This document shows positions 26,278-32,643 of a stretch of 32,643 nt of DNA, piece by piece; the stretch's first letter is position 1, and every line of letters begins with the position of its first letter. The position numbers were made by a program, and so were the translations under genes. This DNA is from Betaproteobacteria bacterium. Its GTDB lineage: Bacteria > Pseudomonadota > Gammaproteobacteria > Burkholderiales > SG8-39. The notes under the pieces were generated by a model. It was given only the letters and a program-made list of their open reading frames with translations, was not told the DNA's origin and did no database searches. The stretch covers positions 1 to 32,643 of the forward strand of contig VGIA01000020.1 of the NCBI GenBank assembly GCA_016868105.1, given 5' to 3'.

Positions 26278-27024
26278 CTAGAGGAAAACCGAACGGCCGC
26301 CGTCGACTGCCAGCACCTGGCCGGTGACGAAAGGGGCGGTGGCGAGGAAGTGTACCGCCCGGGCGATCGCCTCGGGCTCGCCGACGCGCGCCAGCGGCGT
26401 GGTGGCGACGATGCGCGCGCGCTCGGCCGGCTCGAACTGCCCGTCCTCGGGCCAGGCAATGGCGCCGGGGGCGACCGCGTTGACGCGCACCGAAGGCGCC
26501 AGTTCCAGCGCGAGCGAGCGCGTCAGCCCGGCAAGGCCCGCCTTCGCGACCGAATACACCGTGTAACCCTTGAGCGGGCGCTCGGCGTGGATGTCCACGA
26601 TGTTCACGATGCAACCTGCCTGCTTCGCCAGGTGCGGCGCGGCCTCCTGCGCGAGGAACAGCGGCGCGCGCAGGTTGGAGCCGATCAGCTCCTCCCAGTG
26701 CGTCGCCTCGATGCCGCCCACCGGCGTGGGATAGAAGGCGGAGGCATTGTTCACCAGGATGTCCAGGCGCCCGAACTGCGCCAGCGCTGCCTCCACCAGC
26801 GCGCGCGGCGCGATCGGCGCCAGCAGGTCGGCCTTCACCCGGTGCGCGCTGCGAGGCCGCAGCGCGCTCAGTTCCTCCTCCAGCTTGGCCGCGTCGGCCC
26901 CCGATCCCCGGTAGTGGATCACCACGTCCGCGCCGGCCGCGTGCAGCCGGCGCGCGATCTCAGCGCCGACCCGGCGCGCGGCGCCGGTGACCAGCGCAGC
27001 CTTGCCCTGGAGATCCGGATTCAT
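26278..27024 (-). CDS. Pteridine reductase (short-chain dehydrogenase, PTR1/FolM-like)
   Basis: A 248-residue NADPH-dependent short-chain dehydrogenase. The cofactor motif TGAARRVG (13-20) is the TGXXXRXG form of PTR1/FolM rather than the classic TGXXXGXG. The catalytic set is Asp144, Tyr157 and Lys161: an aspartate exactly 13 before the tyrosine, where classic members have serine, as in PTR1. NNAS (92-95) and the end GQVLAVDGGRSVFL are as expected. The enzyme would reduce dihydrobiopterin, dihydromonapterin or dihydrofolate. It diverges from the MidA-like gene across 34 bases and starts the group leading to ttcA. Confidence 0.88.
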   Translation of the reverse strand: MNPDLQGKAALVTGAARRVGAEIARRLHAAGADVVIHYRGSGADAAKLEEELSALRPRSAHRVKADLLAPIAPRALVEAALAQFGRLDILVNNASAFYPTPVGGIEATHWEELIGSNLRAPLFLAQEAAPHLAKQAGCIVNIVDIHAERPLKGYTVYSVAKAGLAGLTRSLALELAPSVRVNAVAPGAIAWPEDGQFEPAERARIVATTPLARVGEPEAIARAVHFLATAPFVTGQVLAVDGGRSVFL

Positions 27025-27058
27025 CGTAAGCGCCGAATTCTAGGGTAAATTCCCCCGC

Positions 27059-28198
27059 ATGAAGGCCTCCGACACGACGGCCCGGGCAGTTGCGCTCCCG
27101 GAGGATGCGGCGCTCGCCGCCAGCCGCAGGCTGCTGGAGCGGCTCGCCGCGGAGCTGGCGGCGAAGGCAAACTGGATTTCGTTCGCGCGCTACATGGAGC
27201 TCGTCCTGCACGAGCCGGGCCTGGGCTACTACGCCGCCGGCGCGCGCAAGTTCGGCGCCGGCGGGGACTTCGTCACCGCGCCGGAACTCTCGCCGCTGTT
27301 CGGGCGCGCGCTGGCGCGCCAGGTGGCGCAGCTCCTGCAGCCGGGCGAGGCGGTGCTGGAGTTCGGCGCCGGCAGCGGGGCGCTCGCCGAACAGCTGCTG
27401 GGGGAGCTGCGGTGCCCCTACTTCATCCTGGAGACGAGCGCCGAGCTGCGCGAGCGCCAGCGCCGGCGCCTGGGCCCGGGCGTGCAGTGGCTCGAGCGCA
27501 TGCCGCAGCGCTTTCGCGGCGTGATGCTCGCCAACGAAGTGCTGGACGCGATGCCGGTGCACGCGCTGGCCTGGCGCGCCGACGGCATCTTCGAGCGCGG
27601 CGTGTGCGCCAACGAGGGCCGGCTCGCCTGGTCGCTGCGCCCGGCGGAGGGCGCGCTGCTGGAGGCCGCCCGCGCCCTCGCGATCCAGGTTCCGCCCTCG
27701 GGCAGCTACGAAAGCGAGATCAGCCTCATCGCGCCGACCTGGATCCGCCTCGTCGCGCGCGCACTGGAGCGCGGCGCGATCCTCATCTCCGACTACGGCT
27801 TCCCGGCGCCCGAGTACTACCACCCGCAGCGCTCGGTCGGCACGCTTGCCTGCCACTACCGCCACCGCGCGCACGGCGACCCGTTCTACCTGCCCGGCCT
27901 GCAGGACATCACGGCGCACGTGGACTTCAGCGCGCTCGCGCGCGCCGCCACCGCCGGCGGGCTGGAGGTGCTGGGCTACGCCAGCCAGGCGCAGTTCCTC
28001 ATCAACTGCAGCATCACCGACCTGCTGCAGCAGAAGGACCCCGCGGACACCAAGCGCTACCTGCCCGCCGCCTCGGCGGTACACAAGCTGCTCGCGCCCT
28101 CGGAGATGGGCGAGCTGTTCAAGTTCCTGGCGCTGGGCCGCGGCGTGGAAGGACCGCTGCTCGGTTTGTCCCGCGGCGACCGCGCGCATGCGCTCTAG
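27059..28198 (+). CDS. MidA/NDUFAF7-family SAM-dependent methyltransferase
   Basis: A 379-residue class I methyltransferase of the DUF185/Methyltransf_28 family, whose mitochondrial member NDUFAF7 dimethylates an arginine of complex I subunit NDUFS2. FARYMELVLHEPGLGYY near the N-terminus, GGDFVTAPELSPLFG, EFGAGSGALAEQL for SAM binding, ANEVLDAMPVH, and ISDYGFPAPEYYHPQR are family landmarks. Length is normal. It overlaps the downstream cytochrome gene by 11 bases. A bacterial target in complex I is inferred from the mitochondrial member; the NDUFA9-like gene 4 kb away fits but is not evidence of partnership. Confidence 0.92.
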   Translation: MKASDTTARAVALPEDAALAASRRLLERLAAELAAKANWISFARYMELVLHEPGLGYYAAGARKFGAGGDFVTAPELSPLFGRALARQVAQLLQPGEAVLEFGAGSGALAEQLLGELRCPYFILETSAELRERQRRRLGPGVQWLERMPQRFRGVMLANEVLDAMPVHALAWRADGIFERGVCANEGRLAWSLRPAEGALLEAARALAIQVPPSGSYESEISLIAPTWIRLVARALERGAILISDYGFPAPEYYHPQRSVGTLACHYRHRAHGDPFYLPGLQDITAHVDFSALARAATAGGLEVLGYASQAQFLINCSITDLLQQKDPADTKRYLPAASAVHKLLAPSEMGELFKFLALGRGVEGPLLGLSRGDRAHAL

Positions 28199-28853
28199 CC
28201 TGCTCGCGCTGCTGCTCGCGGCCTTTGCCACGTTCGCCGCGTTCGCCGCGCCGGGCGGCGAGATGGAGCAGGCGCGCGGGCGCTGGGCCGCAAGCCCGCA
28301 CGGGCCGATGCTGGAGCGCATCCTGCCCCCCGGGTTCGAGCCGGCGGACCTGCCCGAGCCCAGGTCGCGCGGCGCGCAGCTCACCGCGCGCTACTGCGTC
28401 CAGTGCCACAACCTCGCCAACCCGGCGATGCACCACGCCGAGAAGTGGCCGGCGATCGTCGAGCGCATGGTGCTGCGCATGCAGGGCAAGGGCAACATGG
28501 GCCGGCTGATGGCCGAGATGATGGCGGGCGTGGAGGCGCCCTCGGCGGAGCAGGCGAGGGTGCTCGTCGCCTACCTGCAGCGCCGGGCGCAGAAGCCGCT
28601 GGATCCGAGGAAAGTGCCGGAAGCCTATCGCGCCGAGGGGGGCGCCTTTCGCCTCGCGTGCAACCAGTGCCACGTGCTGCCCGATCCGGCGCGCTACACC
28701 GCGAGCGAATGGCCGGCGGTGGTGGCGCGCATGGAGAAGAACATGGAATGGATGAACCGCGTGGTGAGCTCCAGCCCCATCCCGGGCGAGCCGCAACTGC
28801 GGATCGAGGACATCAACGCCTTCCTCGCGCGGCATGCGCGCAAGCCGCGCTAG
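28188..28853 (+). CDS. Exported diheme cytochrome c
   Basis: A 221-residue periplasmic protein. A signal peptide covers about residues 1-20. Two heme-binding CxxCH sites, CVQCH (70-74) and CNQCH (158-162), are each followed by a similar unit (EKWPAIVERM and SEWPAVVARM), so the protein is an internal duplication of one cytochrome domain. Methionines after each unit may act as distal ligands. The redox partner is unknown. The gene starts 11 bases inside the MidA-like gene, which argues for coupled translation, and its TAG overlaps the TAG of the convergent hydrolase. Confidence 0.9.
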   Translation: MRSSLLALLLAAFATFAAFAAPGGEMEQARGRWAASPHGPMLERILPPGFEPADLPEPRSRGAQLTARYCVQCHNLANPAMHHAEKWPAIVERMVLRMQGKGNMGRLMAEMMAGVEAPSAEQARVLVAYLQRRAQKPLDPRKVPEAYRAEGGAFRLACNQCHVLPDPARYTASEWPAVVARMEKNMEWMNRVVSSSPIPGEPQLRIEDINAFLARHARKPR

Positions 28854-29692
28854 AAGTCGTTTTCCTCCAGCCACTCCAGGATCGGCCGCGCCGCCGCCTC
28901 CCAGCGCGTCTCCAGCATCACCGCGTGACCCAGGCCCGGCAGTTCGCGGTACTCCGCGCCCAGCATGCGCGCGCTCGCGCGCACGCTCGAGGCCGGGATC
29001 AGGATGTCCTTCTGCGCGCCCAGGCACAGCATGCGCAGGCGCTGCATGGTCCACAGCTGCGGCAGCCCCCAGCCCGACATGTCCATCAGCGCGCGCCGGG
29101 ACTCCTGCTGCATGCGGCGATGGATGCCGGCGAGGCGCCCCTGCTCCATCGGCCCGGCGAACAAGGCATCCGCAAGGACCTGCGGCGAGGCGGCCCCGCC
29201 CGCGGCCATGCGCTGGATGCCGGCGAACAGCGCCGGCCGGGTCCAGGCGAGCGAGATCGTGGAGGGCAGCAGGCCGAAGCTGGGCACCGGGCAGGCAAAC
29301 ACCGCCGCCGCGCAATCGCCCTCGGCCGCGGTGCCCAGGTACTTCTGCACCACCATGCCGCCCATGGAATGGCCGATGAGCACCGGCGCTCGCCCGACCG
29401 ATGCCACGACCCCCGCAAGGTCGAGCGCGTAGTCGGCGAGGCCGAATTGGTTCAGCCGCTCGCGGCCGCCGCTCGCGCCGTGGCCGCGCAGCGACAGCGC
29501 GAAGACCGGGAAGCCGCGCGCGGCGAACCAGGGCAGGAAGTGCTCCTCCCAGCACCAGGCGCCCAGGTGCGCGCCGTGCACGAACAGCAGCGGCGTGCGA
29601 TTCGCATCCACGGTCTGCGGGCACCAGAGCAGCTCCAGCGGCTCCTCGGCGTGAAGCAGGCGCCGCCCGATGAGGGCATTGGCCGTCTCCAC
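28850..29692 (-). CDS. Alpha/beta hydrolase
   Basis: A 280-residue cytoplasmic hydrolase with the standard fold: oxyanion motif HG at 39-40 (LLFVHGAHLGAWCW), LRGHGASGG, nucleophile Ser109 in GHSMGG, and the catalytic histidine in LPGLGHAVMLE. The acid residue is probably in the QKDILIPA stretch. The start is GTG 29692, overlapping the TAG of the glutathione transferase gene (TAGTG); no ATG is nearby at the N-terminal end of the domain. The substrate is unknown. The preceding glutathione transferase is likely cotranscribed. Confidence 0.88.
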   Translation of the reverse strand: METANALIGRRLLHAEEPLELLWCPQTVDANRTPLLFVHGAHLGAWCWEEHFLPWFAARGFPVFALSLRGHGASGGRERLNQFGLADYALDLAGVVASVGRAPVLIGHSMGGMVVQKYLGTAAEGDCAAAVFACPVPSFGLLPSTISLAWTRPALFAGIQRMAAGGAASPQVLADALFAGPMEQGRLAGIHRRMQQESRRALMDMSGWGLPQLWTMQRLRMLCLGAQKDILIPASSVRASARMLGAEYRELPGLGHAVMLETRWEAAARPILEWLEENDF

Positions 29693-30318
29693 TAAGCGAC
29701 GGGCGGCACCGCCATGCCGCGCTGCACCGCGGGCCTGAGCGAGATCGCATCGTACCAGCGCTTCACCGCCGGGAACTGCGCCAGGTCCACGCGGTGCCAT
29801 TCGTGGCGCGCCACCCAGGGATAGGTGGCGATGTCGGCGATGGAGTACTCCTCGGCCAGGTACGCCGCCTGCTGCAGGCGCTTGTCCAGCACCCCGTAGA
29901 GGCGCTTGGCCTCGGCGCCGTAGCGCTCGATGTAGTAGGGAACCTGGTCCCTCTTCGCGCGCATGAAATAGTGCGCCTGGCCGAGCATGGGGCCGACGCC
30001 GCCCATCTGGAACATGAGCCATTGCAGCGCGATGTACTTGCCGCGGTCGGTCGCAGGCAGGAAGCGGCCGCCCGCCTTGCCCGACAGGTAGACCAGGATC
30101 GCGCCGGATTCGAACAGCGGCAGCGGCTTGCCATCCGGGCCCTCGGGATCGACGATCGCCGGGATGCGGTTGTTGGGATTGACGGCGAGGAACTCGGGCC
30201 TGAACTGCTCGCCCTTGCCGATGTCGACCGGGTGCACGCGGTAGGGCAGCCCGCACTCCTCCAGCATGATGGAGACCTTGCGGCCGTTGGGCGTGGTCCA
30301 GGTGTACAGGTCGATCAT
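29692..30318 (-). CDS. Glutathione S-transferase family protein (YfcG/Ure2-like)
   Basis: A 208-residue protein with an N-terminal thioredoxin-like domain (about 1-82: IDLYTWTTPNGRKVSIMLEE, NNRIPAIVD, LFESGAILVYL with the ESGA glutathione-binding motif) and a helical C-terminal domain (SIADIATYPWV). The TPNGRKV start is characteristic of the YfcG/YghU group, which act as disulfide-bond reductases and use Thr/Asn rather than Tyr or Ser at the active site. It is coupled to the downstream hydrolase by a TAGTG junction. Confidence 0.92.
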   Translation of the reverse strand: MIDLYTWTTPNGRKVSIMLEECGLPYRVHPVDIGKGEQFRPEFLAVNPNNRIPAIVDPEGPDGKPLPLFESGAILVYLSGKAGGRFLPATDRGKYIALQWLMFQMGGVGPMLGQAHYFMRAKRDQVPYYIERYGAEAKRLYGVLDKRLQQAAYLAEEYSIADIATYPWVARHEWHRVDLAQFPAVKRWYDAISLRPAVQRGMAVPPVA

Positions 30319-30358
30319 CGGGGCTCCAGCGTGCGCTGCGGCAACGGGGCGGCGCAGT

Positions 30359-31462
30359 CTACTGCGCGGCGAGCGCGGCAGCTATCGCGCGTTCACGGGC
30401 GGCGTCGATGAGGCCCGGGATCCGCGACGGGTCGGGCGCGGCCTGCGCCACGGCACCCCCGTCCACGCCCAGTGCCGCGGCCAGCGCGCGCTCCAGGCGC
30501 AGCGCGGTGCGCCGCATGCGCTCGGAAGGGTCCGCCGCCTGCGCCACCGCGAGCAGCTGCCGCAAACGCTCTGCGCGGCGCAGCGCGTCGGTGGACTTGA
30601 GGATGCCGAGCAATGCCTTGGCATCCGCCTCTTGGGCAAGCTCGATGCGACCGCGCAGCCGGCAGGCGAGCCGCGCGAGGTCGCGCTCGTCGTTGGGCAC
30701 CCGCACGCGCTCGCACAGCGCCTGCATGCCGGCCTCGGCCGCGGCGCCGCGAAACCAGGCGAGCACGCCCAAGCGCACCGTGGAGGAGTAGCGCGCGGCG
30801 GCGGCGCGGCGCAGGGCCGCGAGCGCCTCGGGGCCGGGATCGATCTCGGGGATGAGCCGCGCCGCAGCGCCGCAGGCCGCCAGCACCTGGAACATGCGGT
30901 CCGGATGCGGCTCCGACAGGCCGCGCTCCAGTTCCTGCCAGGCGCGCTCGGCCACGAGGTGCTCGACTTCGCCCAGCTCCACCATGCGGCGCATCAGGGC
31001 CATGGTCTCGTCGGCGATGCGGAACGGGTAGCGCGCGGAGAATCGCGCCACGCGCAGGATCCGCACCGGATCCTCCTCGAAGGCGGCGCTGACATGGCGC
31101 AGGATCCCGGCGCGCAGGTCGCGCTCGCCGCCGAAGGGATCGATCAGCACGCCGTCCTCGTCGCGCGCCATGGCATTGATGGTGAGGTCGCGCCGCGACA
31201 GGTCCTCCTGCAGCGTGACCTCGGGCGCGCAGTAAACCACGAAGCCCTTGTAGCCGTGGCCGCTCTTTCGCTCGGTGCGCGCGAGCGCGTATTCCTCGTG
31301 CGTCTGCGGGTGCAGGAACACCGGGAAATCCTTGCCCACCGGACGAAAGCCCGCGGCCGTCATCTGCTCCGGGGTGGCGCCCACCACCACCCAGTCGCGG
31401 TCCACCACCGCCTCGCCCAGCAGCTGGTCTCGAACCGCGCCGCCGACGACGTAGGCCTTCAC
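30359..31462 (-). CDS. cca: CCA-adding tRNA nucleotidyltransferase with a degenerate HD region
   Basis: A 367-residue enzyme that builds or repairs the CCA end of tRNAs. The catalytic head is intact: GGAVRD (7-12), metal ligands Asp21 and Asp23 in DRDWVVVG, RRDLTINAMA (90-99) and EDPVRILRVARFSARY. E. coli-type enzymes of about 412 residues have an HD phosphohydrolase domain with HTL and HDLGK. Here the matching stretch reads VRLGVLAWFRG, before the recognisable RVPNDERDLARL, so the metal-binding histidines are absent and the protein is shorter. The start is GTG 31462 (KAYVVGGAVRD); it lies 22 bases after the NDUFA9-like gene. Confidence 0.92.
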   Translation of the reverse strand: MKAYVVGGAVRDQLLGEAVVDRDWVVVGATPEQMTAAGFRPVGKDFPVFLHPQTHEEYALARTERKSGHGYKGFVVYCAPEVTLQEDLSRRDLTINAMARDEDGVLIDPFGGERDLRAGILRHVSAAFEEDPVRILRVARFSARYPFRIADETMALMRRMVELGEVEHLVAERAWQELERGLSEPHPDRMFQVLAACGAAARLIPEIDPGPEALAALRRAAAARYSSTVRLGVLAWFRGAAAEAGMQALCERVRVPNDERDLARLACRLRGRIELAQEADAKALLGILKSTDALRRAERLRQLLAVAQAADPSERMRRTALRLERALAAALGVDGGAVAQAAPDPSRIPGLIDAARERAIAAALAAQ

Positions 31463-31484
31463 CGCGGCGGCTGCGCCGGTGCTT

Positions 31485-32447
31485 TCAGCGCCGCGCGCGC
31501 CAGCGCAGCGCGGGATAGCGCTCGCGCGGGCCCGCAGGCGCGAGCCAGGAGGGGGCCGCCGCCTCCAGCGCGGTGGGCGCCAGGCCAAAGGGCAGCGGGC
31601 TGGCGGTCACGTTCGGCAACTGCATCGAGCGCAGGTTGTCGCGCGTGATGAGCGGGCCCGGCAGCCGCTCCATCACCACGGCCTGCAGCCAGGCGGCCGC
31701 ATCCGGCAGCCCGAGCACCAGCCGCGTGCGTCCGGTGGTGCTGCAGACATACTTCACCAGGTCCCGCAGCGTGTACTCCTTCGGTCCGCCCAGGTCGTAG
31801 CTGCCGCGCGCTTCGCGGCTGTCGAGCGCGGCGAGGAAGGCCGCCACCACGTCGCCGACGTACACCGGCTGGAAACGCGCCTCCGCGCAGGCGAGGGGCA
31901 GCACCGGCGAGAAGCCCGCGAGCCTCGCGAACAGGTTCAGGAAATGGTCGTCGGGGCCAAAGATCACCGAAGGCCGGAACACGCAGCCGGCGAGGTCGCC
32001 GGCATCCAGCACCGCGCGCTCGCCCACGCCCTTGGAGCGCAGGTACTCCGAGGGCGCCGAGGGCGAGGCACCCAGCGCGCCCATGTGCAGCAGCCGGCGC
32101 ACGCCCGCCTCGCGGCAGGCACGGACCAGCGCCAGCGGCAGCTCGACGTGCGCCGCGGCGAAATCCGGGCCGTAGTCGTTGGGCCCGCGCACGCGGCCGC
32201 GGCGGCTGTGCAGCACGCCGGCGAGGTTCACCACGGCATCGCGTCCCCCGGCCAGCGCGGCGAGCGCGTGCCGGTCGCCGGCGTCGCATTCGACCACCTC
32301 CACCGTCGGCAGCAGGATCAGGTCCCTGGCGCGCTCGCGCCGCCGCGTCGGCACGGTGACGCGAGCGCCGCGCGCCGCCAGGGCGGCGACCAGGTGGCGG
32401 CCGACGAAGCCGCTGCCGCCCACTACCAGGAAATTCGCCTTATTCAT
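31485..32447 (-). CDS. NDUFA9-like NAD(P)-binding protein (atypical short-chain dehydrogenase)
   Basis: A 320-residue protein of the extended, atypical SDR type related to the complex I 39-kDa subunit NDUFA9. The nucleotide-binding motif GGSGFVG is at 9-15, with NLAGVLHS, the YLRSKGVGE catalytic-region lysine, FRPSVIFGPDDHFLN and FQPVYVGDVVAAF following. Bacterial members often lie beside lytic transglycosylase and cca genes, as here. A link to respiratory complex I assembly is by homology only. Confidence 0.88.
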   Translation of the reverse strand: MNKANFLVVGGSGFVGRHLVAALAARGARVTVPTRRRERARDLILLPTVEVVECDAGDRHALAALAGGRDAVVNLAGVLHSRRGRVRGPNDYGPDFAAAHVELPLALVRACREAGVRRLLHMGALGASPSAPSEYLRSKGVGERAVLDAGDLAGCVFRPSVIFGPDDHFLNLFARLAGFSPVLPLACAEARFQPVYVGDVVAAFLAALDSREARGSYDLGGPKEYTLRDLVKYVCSTTGRTRLVLGLPDAAAWLQAVVMERLPGPLITRDNLRSMQLPNVTASPLPFGLAPTALEAAAPSWLAPAGPRERYPALRWRARR

Positions 32448-32501
32448 TCAGGTTCCAGGGACGATCCTGCGCGCGGTCGCGCCGGATTCCGCGATTATCG
32501 C

Positions 32502-32643
32502 CTAGGGCAGCTGTTCGTTGAAGCGCTCGCTCGCGGCCCGCGCCGGGATCACGCCCAGGCGGTCCTTGAGCGCCAGCGGCGTGCCGCCGTAGAGCTGCGA
32601 GTAGTACATGGTGTTCGCCATCACCCGTTTGACGTAGTCCCGC
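32502..32643 (-). CDS. Soluble lytic murein transglycosylase, C-terminal end only (partial)
   Basis: The last 46 codons of a gene entering from the window edge. The reading RDYVKRVMANTMYYSQLYG, then LKDRLGVIPAR, ending in TAG at 32502, matches the C-terminus of Slt-type lytic transglycosylases (family end with ETRDYVKRV). The catalytic domain is outside the window. It lies 54 bases upstream of the NDUFA9-like gene on the same strand. Confidence 0.75.
   Translation of the reverse strand, partial: RDYVKRVMANTMYYSQLYGGTPLALKDRLGVIPARAASERFNEQLP

Overview
The window is a GC-rich, densely packed chromosomal segment, most likely from a betaproteobacterium. The evidence is gene content and order: metK divergent from two lipid A acyltransferases that run on to dapF, a DUF484 gene and xerC; ahcY under an S-adenosylhomocysteine riboswitch followed by metF; a lytic transglycosylase, an NDUFA9-like protein and cca; and a pteridine reductase next to ttcA. 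I cannot name the genus. No rRNA, tRNA, CRISPR array or phage is visible, and no stretch over 300 bases lacks a gene.

Region 1 (1-7967, all minus strand) is a zinc-homeostasis island. In transcription order it holds a CobW/G3E GTPase, a ZIP transporter, a Fur-family regulator (Zur), a second CobW GTPase, an ABC ATPase, an FtsX-type permease, a small exported Cys-rich protein, a DUF3299 protein and a ZnuD-like TonB receptor cut by the window edge. A shared motif, GCAAC-N3-GTTG, lies on the predicted zur promoter (once) and the znuD promoter (twice in tandem). I read it as the Zur operator.

Region 2 (8019-8880) is a RAYT transposase flanked by REP-like repeats. Further copies of the repeat sit directly at the stop codon of metK and at the ahcY promoter.

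Region 3 (8879-16152, minus) is a tightly overlapping run: two lipid A acyltransferases, a GnnA-like oxidoreductase, a GnnB-like aminotransferase, dapF, DUF484, xerC and rlmI. The GnnA/GnnB pair next to lipid A acyltransferases suggests 2,3-diamino-2,3-dideoxyglucose lipid A.

Region 4 (16195-22379) carries SAM-cycle genes (metK, ahcY, metF). They are interrupted by an M20 peptidase, a toxin-antitoxin pair whose toxin is frameshifted, and a DUF3427 remnant.

Region 5 (22389-25164) is the most unusual: a class V (alanine/serine-glyoxylate type) aminotransferase fused behind a Cro/YdaS-like DNA-binding domain. It diverges from an MFS transporter across a 61-base gap holding a perfect inverted repeat over both predicted promoters.

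Region 6 (25300-32643) is mostly housekeeping: ttcA, a 32-residue membrane microprotein, a pteridine reductase, a MidA-type methyltransferase, a diheme cytochrome c, an alpha/beta hydrolase, a glutathione transferase, a CCA-adding enzyme with a degenerate HD domain, an NDUFA9-like protein and the end of a lytic transglycosylase.
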